64,000 nucleotides of DNA, taken from Isoetes taiwanensis (lineage: Eukaryota; Streptophyta; Lycopodiopsida; Isoetales; Isoetaceae). Location of the stretch: positions 28,635,617 to 28,699,616 of the forward strand of contig JAJEKV010000005.1 in assembly GCA_021234155.1 (NCBI GenBank). The letters run 5' to 3'. The position numbers and the translations under genes were made by a program. The notes beneath the pieces are model-generated. The model had not been told where the DNA came from and did no database searches. It saw nothing but the letters and a program-made list of their open reading frames with translations. Shown here one piece after another: positions 45,707 to 57,266 of this stretch; the first letter of the stretch is position 1; the number at the start of each line of letters is the position of its first letter.

Positions 45707-45709
45707 TGT
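45707..45709 (+). repeat. Target-site duplication TGT (right)
   Basis: Matches TGT at 33935-33937. Confidence 0.85.
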
Positions 45710-45726
45710 GGGATAGTGCTTTCCAG

Positions 45727-46005
45727 GCCTACAAGTCTTGTCTGTTGGAGGCCTTAAATGTGGAATAGAATCAACACAGGTACATCCCCAACTTCTTTCC
45801 TTTTTGTTTAAATGCTTTAGCAACTTGCGTTTTATAGAAATTGGAGGAAATGAGCAATTACACATGCTTCCAAATTCTCTAGGCAACTTAGAGCATTTAC
45901 AAAACCTTCGACTTTTGGACCTCTCTTGCTTGAATATGCTTCCAGCCTTTTCTAAGCCCTTGATATCTTTAAAAAACATCAATCTCCTTTTGCGGCGACC
46001 TTTTG
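45727..46005 (+). pseudogene. LRR part of the interrupted NLR gene
   Basis: After the transposon the frame LQVLSVGGLKCGIESTQ continues as FSNLRFIEIGGNEQLHMLPN, then LGNLEHLQNLRLLDLSCLNM and FSKPLISLKNINLLL, which are NLR-type leucine-rich repeats. An acceptor-like TTTCCAG precedes it at 45720-45726, so before the insertion this was probably the next exon of the NLR at 31640. I could not make the phase across the junction fit with one simple splice. At about 46000 the LRR stops and a GC-rich tandem array begins, so the receptor's C-terminus is lost or far away. Confidence 0.65.
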
Positions 46006-48385
46006 CTGGGTCGCCCGGCTTCGCCCAAGCTTGTCAGACCACTCTTCGGTACTTGCCCATACTGGAGGCGGCTCTTGCTCTCGGTGCGCCCGGCTTCGCC
46101 CTTTGCTTGATACGCTTCGGCCCATTTACCCATACTGTAAGAACTCGACCTCTCCGGGTCGCCCGGCTCGCGGCTTTGCTTGTTTCGCTCGGCCATTTGC
46201 GCCAATGGGATCTCGACCTCTCCGGGTGCGCCCGGCTCGCCCTTGCCCTGCCCCCCTTCGGCCCGACGCGCCCTAATGGGGCTCGGCCTCTCCGGATGCA
46301 CCAAGCTCGTCCTTTGCAAACCGCTTCGGCCCAGCCTTGCTTCTAGGTAAGCCATTCTCTCCGGGTGCACCCGGCTTCGCCGCGCGCCTGCCAAAACCGC
46401 TCGGTATGCCCAATCTAGGGAGGCTGATCTCTCAGTCACGCCAGCTCGCTTGCCCTGCCCGGAAACCTCTCAGCCTTTACCCGCCTATGAGTAGCTCGAC
46501 CTCTCAAGTCGCCGGCTTCGCCCGCTGCCCCTTTCGGCCAGCGCACGCCCTAAAGTGACTCCTCCCGGGTGCACCATTTCAGCCGGCTGCGGAAACACAC
46601 TTCGGCCAGCCCCATACAGGTAGCTCGTCCTCTCCGTCGCGGCTGCGGCACGCGTTTTCGGCCTTGTTGCCTTCTGTAGGCTTCGACCTCTCCGGGTCAT
46701 TCGTAGAAGCTGCCTTGATCCTTTCGGCCCTTTGCACTTGTGTGTGGCCAGTCGACCTGCCGGGTCGCTTGGCTTGTAGAAACTGCCAAGGCAGCCTCGC
46801 TGCATACTGCAAAAATCTCCGGTCACGCCCATTTCGGCCCGGCTGCCCGATACCTTTCGACACATTTGCCCATACGAGAAGCGCTCATCCTCTCACAGGT
46901 CGCCCGGCCTCGCTACTTGCAGGCGTGGCCCGGCCCGTAGCGTTCGACCACCGGGTCGCATATTCGCCCTTTGCCAAAGAGCCTTTCGACCCTTTACTTA
47001 TCTATGTGGTGGCTAAAATCCTCTCCGGGTCGCCAAGCTCGCCCCGACGCAGGCTACGCTTCGGCCCAGCTGCGCCTGGCAGGCTCGTCAGATGCGCCGG
47101 CTAGCAGCCTGCCCGACCACGCTTCGGCCCTTTACGCGTTGATGTTGCCATTCAGGATCGCCCACATTTCGCGGCTGCCCGAAACACCTTCGGCCTGCCG
47201 CCGTAGCGCTGGAAAAGCATAAAGTCGCCCGGCTTCGCCCGGCCCTGCGGAAACCGCTCGGCGGCGCATGCAATTCTTCCCTCTGGAATTTTTGTGCTTG
47301 CCTGCCCAGGCGCCTTCGGCCAGCTGCCCAGCGTTAGCGGTGCGCAAACCTCCGGGTGCACCCGGCTCGCGCCTACGGCTCACGCGCTTCGGCCCACTAC
47401 AGCGTTAGCGGTGCTCGCGGAAACTGCAGGTGCGCCAGCTTCGCACTTTGCCGGAAACCACGTTCGGCCCATTTGCCCGCCACAGGGTTTCGACCTCTCT
47501 GGAGTGCGCCCGGCTCATGCGGCACACCCGACCGCTCGGCCCATTTGCAGGCTTGTATTTCGACCTCTCGAGTGCGCCCGGCTGCGCCCTTTACCCGACC
47601 ACGCTACCATTTGGCTACCCAGCGACCAGTGCTCATCCTCGAATTAAGCCCGGCTTTCGCCCGGCACCGCGAAACCACCTTCGGCCCGCTGCCCGCCCTG
47701 TGGATGCTTCGACCTCTCCCGTGCGCCCGGCTCGCCCGGCTGCAGGCTGCGCTTCGGCCCCACCGCGCCCTGCAGTTCGACCTCGATGCGCCCGAAGCTC
47801 GTTGCTTTGCAGAAACCACGCTTCCGGCCAGCCCCACGCCCTAGAGGAATTCGGCCTCTCCGTCGCCAACTTACCCGGCTACGCGCTTCGGCCAGCTGCC
47901 TTCCCTAGAGAGGCTTCGGCGGCCTCTCCGGAGTGCGCCTTATTTCGCGGCCTCCCGACCACGCTCGGCCAGCTGCTGCGCCTTGGCGCATCTACGGCCT
48001 CGCGGTCGCGCGGCTCGGCACTGCCAAACCGCTTCGGCCAGCTATCGGCGTTAAGCATCTCGGCTCAGTGCGCGCGGCTTCGCGGCCTGCGTACGCTGGG
48101 CATTTGCGCGTTGATTCGGCCTCCGGGTCATGGCTTCGCGCCTGCGAACCTTCGGCCCGTACGCCACAGGCCAGCTCCTCTTGAGTGCACCCGGTTTCGC
48201 CTTTTGCAGGCAGCCGATATTTGCGCATACAGGGCGGCTCTTTCTCTTGAGTGCACCCATTTCGCCCCTTTACCCCCGGTTCCTTGCCCTCCCTTGACAT
48301 CAGCTCGACTATCAGAGTCGCCCGACTCTCGCCTTTTGCTTGACATGCTTGTTGCCAGACTCTAGTCACAATGTAAACCCTCACC
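46000..48385. repeat. GC-rich minisatellite, about 68-bp unit, roughly 35 copies
   Basis: A composite unit reads roughly CGACCTCTCCGGGTCGCCC, then GGCTTCGCCCTTTGCC, CGCTTCGGCCCATTTGCCC and a short variable end. The CCTCTCC anchor recurs near 46150, 46217, 46287, 46356, 46426, 46500, 46561, 46629 and 46687, a spacing of about 58-74 bp. GC content contrasts sharply with both flanks. Long open frames in several phases (up to about 310 codons at 47430-48365) follow from GC richness and have no domain. Units can form GC hairpins such as CCCGGCTTCGCCCGG. Confidence 0.85.
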
Positions 48386-50290
48386 CAGCTCTATGTCCTG
48401 CATGACACACTTGGTGCTAGGGCCTGCTAGCCTCCAGTCACCACATAACCTTAAAACTTGAGGAAATCACATAACCCGATATGAGGGAGGACCCAACACA
48501 TGCATCACTTAAATCAAAATATGATGTGTACATTCACAACGTTTCGAACTTTTGACCTTTTAATGTCATGTTGTACATTTAATAACAAGACGTATGATGT
48601 ACTTATAGTTCACTTATGTTGTTTTATCGTTTCAATGTGTGCCCCTTGCTTATTGGAGTGGAAGAAAGATAAGCTTGTTGCTACTACATATTCTTGCTTC
48701 AAGTACTATTCTTTTTCTGTTTAAAAATGACATGGATGTAAAACTTGGAATTTGAATCACATATCCTCCATAATATTTTCCATGTGCTTGATGTGTTGTC
48801 AAGGCAGCCAGTTTGACTTCATAATTCCATCTTCCTTCTTTCACCTTTCATGATTCATTTGCATGCTTCCATCTTTCAGCCAATGGGATGGTTTATTTCT
48901 TCACATAACCTCTCCATATTATATCTATATATTCATGCCAGGCATGCCAATCCTGACATCAAACAAAAGATGCTAATAAAGTTCTATCCTTTTATTTCTT
49001 ACTTCCTTGATGTGCCGACCTATTCTATCATACAACCTTTGCATGATATTCATAGGTAGTTTGTTCCCGGGCCTGACAACATTTTAAGCATTCCTAGCAG
49101 TCATACGTTCTAAATAATAAGAAGCATTAAAATCCATTGAAGTTCTACAAACTTTAAGGTTTAATAGCAAGGATCAGTTTTCATAAATGTCTTGCTAAAA
49201 TTTCTTAAGGATGTGCTTCCCACATTGTTGGAAAATACTTGGTAAACCTACGACCATTTCAAATGAGAGAGATTTGCTCTTTTCCATTTTTCCAATTGCC
49301 ATATCCTCTTGTTCAATTCCTTGCCTTTCAATCAATTTGAACCATCCTTTTACTTTTCTACCTTCCAAAAAACCCAATGGCAATATTTCTATAAGGTTTG
49401 CAAGTCATTATTTCCATGTCGTATGACTCCTGTACATTCACATCTTAAGCTTTGAGTCCACATGATCATGTCACATCAGTCAAATGATAACATCAGCCAT
49501 CCAAAAAGTTATGCCATTGCTAAGTTTTAACTAATAAGAGTTTTGCCACCTCAATCTGCCAAACGCAGCACTCTATTTGCCACCCCATCTTGCCACCTCA
49601 CTATTCTATGCCCTTTTTGCCTTTTTTATGTAAGAAAACAAAAATCGCAAAAGTAATCGACATTCGTGCATGAGGGTTGTGCTCTTGCCATTAACACCCA
49701 TTCCAGCCTAAAATTTATCCTATTTTGTAGCCCATTTTCTAAGCCAAATCCTTCCCTCCCTCCCTCAGGCACACACACACATAATCACATGCATAAGGGC
49801 ATCCCATGTTAGAGATAATGGGCGCCTGCAGGCCCTTATGCGGGGTAAGGGCCTGGCGAGCCCGGCAGGGCGAGCCTGATTTGCACCCCGTGTAAGGGCA
49901 TGCGGGCGCCCATTTTCTCAAGTAAAGTTGGGGGAGAATATTTCCTGCCACGTGGCACCGTCGTAGCCACAGAACTTTGATCAATTCGTTATCAGCCATC
50001 GTCGGAGGAGAGGAAGGCAGCATCGGAGGAGAGGAAGCGAGCTGCAGCAGATTATTTGTTTTAAGATGGCTTGAAATATGGCGAAATATTCTCCCCCCTA
50101 ATTTTATGTCCTTATAGGTGTTTGTGAAAAGAAATTGAAGTGAAGGGCTACTTATACCTTTGATGAGTTTTTAGCTCAAGGCTTTGAGATCAGAAGCAGC
50201 TTTTTGCCAATTGCTTTCTTCATGGCTTTCCTGATTTTGAATCAGTTGGAATCATCATTATGACTTTATAAAGCACTTCAATGCTCTATT
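48386..50290. other. Gene-poor interval with one foldback
   Basis: No recognised gene. A minus-strand frame at 49195-49383 (KVKGWFKLIERQGIEQEDM) looks protein-like but is unidentified. The foldback at 49817-49914 is listed separately. A CA-rich stretch lies near 49770-49780. Confidence 0.45.
49817..49914. repeat. Foldback with 30-bp arms
   Basis: Left arm 49817-49846 (AATGGGCGCCTGCAGGCCCT...) pairs with 49885-49914 (...GGGCATGCGGGCGCCCATT) at 26 of 30 positions across a 38-base loop that is itself GC-rich (CCTGGCGAGCCCGGCAGGGC). It could be a tiny MITE or a small-RNA precursor. Confidence 0.7.
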
Positions 50291-50299
50291 ACAACACAT

Positions 50300-50990
50300 T
50301 TTGAAGACCCCATATAGGGGATTTGGATGCTGCTGATGATTTTTTTTCGAAGACCCCATATATGGACATTGTTGCTCTACTGCTTTGAAGACCCCATGTC
50401 TTATATTTTATTTTAAGGACCCTATATAGGGGACTTGATTGTTGCTCGCTCTTCTATGTTCTATTTTGAAGACCACATATCGCAGACCTCGTTATTGTTC
50501 ACTACTTTGAAGACCTTGTATATGGAAATTTGTGTTGTTCACTATTTTAACGACCCCATATGAGGGATTTGGATGCTGTTTATTTGGTTACATGTCCAAA
50601 TGGATCTTTTCTAATGGTGTGACGTTAAAACAACTATCTACCTATCTATCTATTATATCTTTAAAGACCCCATATATGGAATTTTGTTGTTGTTGCTTGT
50701 CACTTTTTATAAAAGACGTCATATAGAGGACTCGCTTGAGCTTACAAGACTGCATACATGGCATTTTTTTAATGCATCAAAAAAATTGAGAAGAAAAGAG
50801 ATGACAAAAAGGAAGAAAAAAGACCCGTTACATATGCAGTGGACATCTTTATGACAAACCCATATAAAGGATCTGGTTGCTGCTTTTGTTTTATCTGAAG
50901 ACCCCATATAGAGGAGTTGGTTGTTATTTGCCTATTTGAAGATCCACTATATGGGATTTGGATGCTGCTTATGTTTTACTTTGAAGACCT
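50300..50990 (+). repeat. Interspersed GAAGACCCCATATAGGGGA array
   Basis: More than ten copies of GAAGACCCCATATAGGGGAT or close variants, separated by 30-70 bp of T-rich filler containing TTGTTGCT and GGATGCTG. CCCCATATAGGGG is itself palindromic. The array runs directly into the degenerate integrase. Confidence 0.75.
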
Positions 50991-51990
50991 ACGTAGAGAT
51001 TGTTATGATATCATAAATACTTGCCATCAATGCCAAATCTTTGGCAAGAGGATCCTTCTTCTAGCCGTTTTGAATCCGGTAGTTTCTCTAGGACCATTTC
51101 AGATATGGAGACTTGATTATATAGGTCCTATTAACCCCCTTTCTGTAGGTCAACAGCAGCACATCATTGTAGCATTACTTCACCAAATGGGTAGAAGCAA
51201 TACCTTTGAGGCAAGCAAATGCTACTACGACAACAAGGTTAATACCTTTGAGACAAGCAAATGCTACTACGACAACAAGGTTCCTACATGAGTTTGTGTG
51301 TGTCAGATTTGGTCTTCCTCTTAAAATGCATTCTGATAGAGGTACACCTTTTGTGAATGTATTTATTTATAATTCGCTGAACACTCTCAAAGTCAAACAT
51401 ACTAAAAGCTCCTCATATTATTCACAAGGTAATGGACATGCTAAATCTACTAACATATACTTGAAGAGTATCCTACAAAAAACAGTAGAATTGGATAAGA
51501 GAGATTCTCAAGATAGTGGATGCACTTTGGGCTTACAGGGTCACCATCAAGGCAGCCACAAATCATACACCATTCAAATTAGCCTATGGCATTGAGGTTG
51601 TCTTACCAATTGAGCTTGAGCTGCCATCCTTGAGGTTAGCTCATAAGTTATGCTTACCTTTTGAATTTGCCTTGCAGGAAACATTAGATGCCTTGCTGCA
51701 TTTGGATGAGTTCAGAGCGGAGGCTAAAAATGCCAATTTTTTGAAGAAAGCCAAGGACTTGGCTACATTCAAAGCTACTCATGAGATACAAGGCACTTTC
51801 AAGGAGGGAGAGCTTGTCCTTTAGTGGAACAATTCGCGAGAAGACTCAGCTGGCAAGTTTGAGAATCTTTGGGAAGGTCCTTATGTGATCTTAGAATTTG
51901 CAAGGACAAACTCTTATTGGCTAAAGGGGGCGAATTCAGGCATACCATTGACAAATCCTATCAATATTTCGCACCTGAATGGATACTGGG
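50960..51990 (+). pseudogene. Ty3/gypsy integrase remnant
   Basis: Readable pieces in order: DIINTCHQCQIFGKR (second half of the zinc finger), IWRLDYIGPINPLS (first catalytic Asp region), FGLPLKMHSDRGTPFVNV (second Asp) and SYYSQGNGHAKSTNIYLKSI, where the catalytic Glu of the family (NGQVE) is replaced by Lys. C-terminal sequence up to about 51990 follows (WEGPYVILEFARTNSYWLKG). Frames change several times. The 14-codon block 51199-51240 is duplicated in tandem at 51241-51282 (42 bp). Intact enzymes insert retrotransposon DNA; this one is dead. No reverse transcriptase or LTR pair could be linked to it. Confidence 0.8.
51199..51282 (+). repeat. 42-bp in-frame tandem duplication in integrase
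   Basis: AATACCTTTGAGGCAAGCAA and the following bases up to AAGGTT are repeated once with one difference. Confidence 0.85.
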
Positions 51991-52802
51991 ACTAGCATGT
52001 GTGCTTGTCCCTCTTTATGCAGTAGGAGATCAATAAGCCATGGTAGAAGTAGGTAGTTAGTTTAGTTTCATATTTGAAGTTTTTTTTTCCATAAGTTAAT
52101 TGCTTTGATAAGTTAGTTTTATGTTTGCAACAAGTAGAACTGAGGTGAGGACAGTATCGAATAGTCCAAGGATGAGAATGATTACTAATCTTCTACCAAG
52201 TGTCATATGCAGGTCGATCTGTAGTTGACCATCATAAAGCCTTTGCTCCCTCATTTGCCAGTATGCAGGACCCTATCAGCCCTTATATCCCACAAAAGGT
52301 GCTGCTGAGGTTTTTTTCCTAATAGGTTTCTATGTTTCCATGGCAGGTGAATATTTGATCCATCTCTATTCATCTGTCTTAAGTGGTCCTACCATTCATC
52401 ATAACCATTTTCACTTGATTTCCTTTCCTAAAGCTCTCCGCCCTTTAGCTTCAACATCATGGCATTGATGTACCCCTAAGTTCTTTTATTTTGGTGAATT
52501 CTCAACACTAATACACTCATTCCATCTCATTGCACACTTACATTCCATACTTTCCATATCATACACAGCATACACCTCATTTCCACATTTACTTCATCAT
52601 TCACACTCCATTCACATCATAACTCCATCATACTCACACTCAAATTCTTTTTCATGCATCATCTCCATCACAATTCCATCCAGAAGAATTGATTCATGCT
52701 GAAGACCCCCCTTGATGTTTATCTTAGCATTCTATGGCTGAGAGGACCAACCGTTCTTTTGTTTTAGCGAGATTTTGCCCCCAAAGGGCAACATACTAAC
52801 CA
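51991..52802. other. Integrase 3' flank, no gene
   Basis: Non-coding. Around 52560-52690 the plus strand is a CA/TCA-rich stretch (ACTCCATTCACATCATAACT type) without a fixed period. Confidence 0.45.
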
Positions 52803-55800
52803 TTGGCCTATGCTTTAAGACTAGGCCAAACTTGGTTGGCAACATTTGTGTGAAGGTCAAGAGCTACTCATCTTCAAAGTCAACACAAGCAATTAAGGTC
52901 AAACTTCCTAAGAAGTACTATATTTGTGGTCAAACATTTGATCAAGGCATGGTTCTAGAAGAATCTGGGTTAAGAAGATTGGAAGACACTCATTTGAAGA
53001 TTGGAAGTCAAAGTTTGGAAGACCCCTTGGTATTTGGTTCGCAATTCTTAGCCATATCTCAAACTTTTCCTTCCCCCTTATTCTTACTACATTGTCCCTT
53101 TTTGTCATAAATTCACTCTTGAAACATTCTTTGCCTTGCCATTCCTCCATATTCCCATATATGGCCCTTGATTATTCATGCTTTTCATTTTTTATTTTGA
53201 TTCCATCACCTTTGCACCATACCAAAATCCCCTAGTCATTATTCCCATCTCTACCCCCATAACATATTTTTTCCCCATGGTTGCCATTTTGACATTAAAA
53301 TACTCATGACGTATTTTTGCCTAGCCATTTTCTTGGATTGCTCATTATACACCCATATTGCCCTTTAAAGTTGTGCTACACTTTTTCACCATTTTACCTT
53401 ACCATGATCACCATACACCTTTTGTTTAAATTTTACCCACAGATTTTCACCACGTCCGCAATATCCGTATGACCCTTCTGCTTCATTTGAAAGTTGGCAT
53501 TGGAAAATGTCATACCTATACTCCAAGGCCTCATAGTTTCACAGATCAAAAGCTACTATTAAACTAGTGCCACCATGGTTTAAAAGATCTAAAGTTTTAC
53601 CTGTTTATTTTTTCGAAGTCACCTAAAAGTATGGTCTGACATCTGAAATACCAAAATACTACGCATATCGTGAGTTCTTCACGAAATACAGTCGGCCAAC
53701 TCTAAATCCAAAACCACGCTTAAATCTTGTCGGATCTTCATCCTTAGACCCTGCAAACCCCTATCTTTGGATTCCCATGCATAAGGAGTGCATTAAGTCT
53801 AAATCTAACCTCGAGCCAATGCCGCATCTGTGGTAGGGCAAAGCCTTTTGGGGCGTGTGTCGGAGATATGATTCAAGACCGATCAGTAACTGGTAGTCCC
53901 TGGAGAACTTCAGATCTCGGAACTAAAAAAAAAAAATGTATACAGGGGATCGAGAACAGAACATTTTTGAAGGCCCAGATGCGTTCAAGAACTACTGACA
54001 CATGCCATTCATGCTTGGAAGAGATTTGAGAAGCTATAGTGCATTCCTCAGCTTGGTTCATGTAGATCAAGCTGAATATTTCTATCTTCTATGTTTGAAT
54101 GATCTTTTGCCATGTTTACGGTCATGATTTGCCTGAATACAGTATTATTACGACTTAATGACCTTTGTTTCGATGAAATTTGCCTATCAAGTATTCAAAC
54201 AATTTATGATGTGATCTCTAGCTTCATTACAAAAAATTCATTAATAAAATCCCTTTCACTCCAAATCCATTTTTGACAAGTTATCATTACCCTTGACAAC
54301 TTATATGCTTTGAAAACTCCCAAAAATATTATTTCAAACTTGAGTTACATTTTTGAAGACTCTGTCTGTGAGTGTTCTTGACTGTATTTTGGCGAATCCG
54401 AGTACAGGAGCTCCTTCCTAAGATCTAAATCAGAATTTTTCTTCTTGCCCCTTCTCAAGGTCACTTTTTACAAACATTGGCTTTGAAATTTTGCAAAAAA
54501 TACATTGTGCAACTCAAAATCTCCATTTTTGATCATTGTTTTTGCATTTCTGATCATTTTTTTTGCAGTCTAATTATCATTGGCCAAATTTTGACCCATC
54601 TTTGAGCTCGAATAACTCACAGTTCTGAACTCTGACTTGTTTAGGGATTTCACCATTGCCTTCTAGTAACTTTTCTTTGTCAGTGTGACCAATCAAACAT
54701 CGAAAATCAATCCATCTATGCATGCCACCTCGATTTGAGCACTGCTACCATTTTTTAGAAATGTGTGGGTATGAATACTTAGCCTTTTGAGCTATTCTAT
54801 TGAAGTTAGTTTTCTCGTATAGACTGATCACCTTAAGTGATCTAGAGATTCTATCCCCAACTTGAGCATTGTTTCAAGTTGGCTTCTTGTGTTTGACTCT
54901 TAAACCAGATTGAGGGTCAACAGAGAAGCCCACAAAGCTTTCCTTTGACATGGATAATTATGAGCATGAACATTCACTAAACCACATTCTTGCTCCTCTA
55001 TTTCTAGTTAATAATTATCTAATGAAAAATCTGTCCGTTTGAGTGAAAGTAACATGCAAAGAGGGCTTCCATGTAGTAAGAACATCTGCTTTAGCAAAAC
55101 CTGTAGCCACTACACTCACATTGTAATCACGTCCCAAAATGTTAGTCAATTTTTGAACATCACCTTTACAACACTTGTGCTCCTGAAGACAAGATGGATC
55201 CATAGAAAACTTAGATTGATAGAGAGTTGATAGAGAGACAACCTACTCCTTTTGCTTGGAGAAGAAGCCACTCCCCTAACATTTCAAAAAAGATGATTCA
55301 TGTGGCAGTTGAGGGTGCTCCACATCCATCTCAGTGGCCTCAAGATGATAACCTGCATCTGAGAGGTCTATCCATCATATACGAGTAAGTGGCAAGTGGG
55401 AGTCTTCTCTCTGTTCCACCCTTCCATTGTGACCTGCAGCATTTGGCATAGGGGAGCCTTCGCTCTACTCCACCCTCTTCATATTATATACAGATTGTGG
55501 TGAATGAGAGCCTCCTCTCTGCTCTAGCCTCCAAAGGAGTACCTTGGCCTCCGATAAGGGAATGATGGTTGCTATTGTGCCCTTCCATCTTGATCTTCAC
55601 TAGGATGTACCACCTGAGAAGCAGCTTGAGCAAACTTATGACCTCAGCCTTCTTTGAATTATATTTTGTCCAGTCGTCTGAAGCTTTTTCTTGTCGTTCA
55701 TGCTGCTCTTGGAGCATTTGCAACTTGGCTCTTGCTTTAGCACTAAAGCAGGCATAGATTAGAAGCAGGAAACATATTGGCATCCTTATTAGCCATATCT

Positions 55801-55963
55801 TTAAAAGACAAGGATTGAAGGAGCACTAATCTGGGAGAAGAAGAAGTGAAAGACAAAGAAGTAGCAGGAACGTTGACAAGACGGTTCTTCTTAGCATGAA
55901 AATTTACATAGAGTTCAACTTGGAGAAACAAGTCAGCAAGTTGAGAACCATTGAGTATTTGCA
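52803..55963. repeat. Large direct repeat, copy A (about 3.2 kb)
   Basis: From TTGGCCTATGCTTTAAGAC to ATTGAGTATTTGCA the sequence is matched by 57267-60248 with scattered substitutions and several deletions in copy B. Possible LTR-like ends TG...CA exist (TGGCC at 52804, TTGCA at 55963), but no matching target duplication was found and the spacer between copies is only 1.3 kb. It contains a conserved 62-codon minus-strand frame (55015-55203) and a coiled-coil-like minus frame near 55680-55750 (KLQMLQEQHERQEKASDDWT). Confidence 0.85.
55015..55203 (-). CDS. Small conserved ORF in copy A, unknown
   Basis: A 62-residue frame starting MDPSCLQEHKCCKGDVQKL, with DYNVSVVATGFAKADVLTTW further on. It differs from the frame at 59357-59545 at about four residues, all others being the same, and neither copy has a stop or shift. 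No family was recognised. It may be part of an old retroelement gag-like region or simply well-preserved chance sequence. Confidence 0.3.
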   Translation of the reverse strand: MDPSCLQEHKCCKGDVQKLTNILGRDYNVSVVATGFAKADVLTTWKPSLHVTFTQTDRFFIR

Positions 55964-57266
55964 AATCAAATTTGAGAAATATAGGACAGTCAAAACAATC
56001 ATTCTATTCAGGAAGATCATCATAGCAATCCTTTTTGGGGCAAAACCCTGAACTCCATGTAGTGAACGTTGTGCATAATTTCTGTTGTAACTTTCTTTCT
56101 AGGAGCCAGAATTCAGGGACCTTTGGTGTATTGGAAGGATGATTTTGGGAGCTTTTAATGGTGAAATGTTGTTCTTAATTTCAGCCATTAGTGATGCAAG
56201 CTTCTTCCTCTAAAGTGGCTCTGCAGTCTCCAATTTCCTCATTACTAGGATCCGGTGAGTCTGTAGCAGTGCATAATAACCCTTTGGCTCTTTCTGAGGT
56301 TTTTGCATATGAAGGAAGAGAATTTAGATTCACTACAGATGATTTATCTCGGTTGCCTTCACGGGATCATGTTTCAAATAGTTATGTTCCATCTGTTTCT
56401 GCTGCGGATCAGGTTACATCTTCTAGTAATGTATGCACTCCCCCTATTCCTCCATCTTTGCCCTCACTGTCTACCTCGTCTTGGAGATCTGTTGCCACTG
56501 CCAACAAAAACGCATAAGAGCAATTTGGAGATTGGATTAAGAAAGATATGTTTTCAGCATTATCCTGCTATTGATATGATGGTTCAGAATAATAGAAAAG
56601 ATATTGATAATTTGCTTAGAGAGTGTTAGGCAAAGAAGACTGAACTAGATTTTCAATTACATCTTGTGGACGTGTTCTATCAAATAGAGGTGTATAGAGA
56701 TACTCTAAATGCATCTGGCTACAATATTCTGCGGATTGATCATGATTTGCACAAGAGGTGTATCAGTAACTTGATATCATTTAGCGTGGTGGGTCATTAT
56801 ACTAGAGCATATTTGGATGTAAGGAAGCTTGAAAATTGATTGACATGCCATCTTTGCAAAATTCAACTTCCCCCTTATCGAATCTTGAATGCTTGGAAAA
56901 AATTTCTTTTTAGTTATGTTTGATGATGTTGTTGTTGTTGATCAGTTGGCAGGACAAGGAGTTTATCATAAATCGAGTGATTATGTGTTATACCAACCCT
57001 ATTCTCCTGGCTTCTCTTCTATATGAGTAATGCTTTAAAGATGCATTGTTGGTTCTCTATTTTATGTCTTTCTTCTGATCTGCTTGTGTCGGACTTCCTT
57101 GTGAATGCTAATGGTTTGGGTAATCACTTGGCACATTTTATCATTCATGATGCTAATATATGTGTTTCTCTGCCTTGTGGTGGGGTTCTTCCTGGCTCTG
57201 TTATCGTGCCACGACACACAATTATCAAAATATTTATTCTTCTTTTTTTTTTTTAGCTCAGATGCG
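55964..57266. other. Spacer between the two large repeat copies
   Basis: The plus-strand frame 56191-56517 reads MMQASSSKVALQSPISSLLG and is serine-rich. A related continuation in another frame follows to about 56840 (HYPAIDMMVQNNRKDIDNLL, then ELDFQLHLVDVFYQ), suggesting one decayed gene with frameshifts, family unknown. Confidence 0.35.

Noticed and set aside
47430-48365. 311-codon open frame in the GC-rich region
   Set aside because: It runs through tandem units in an arbitrary phase, and comparable frames exist on both strands. It is a product of GC richness.
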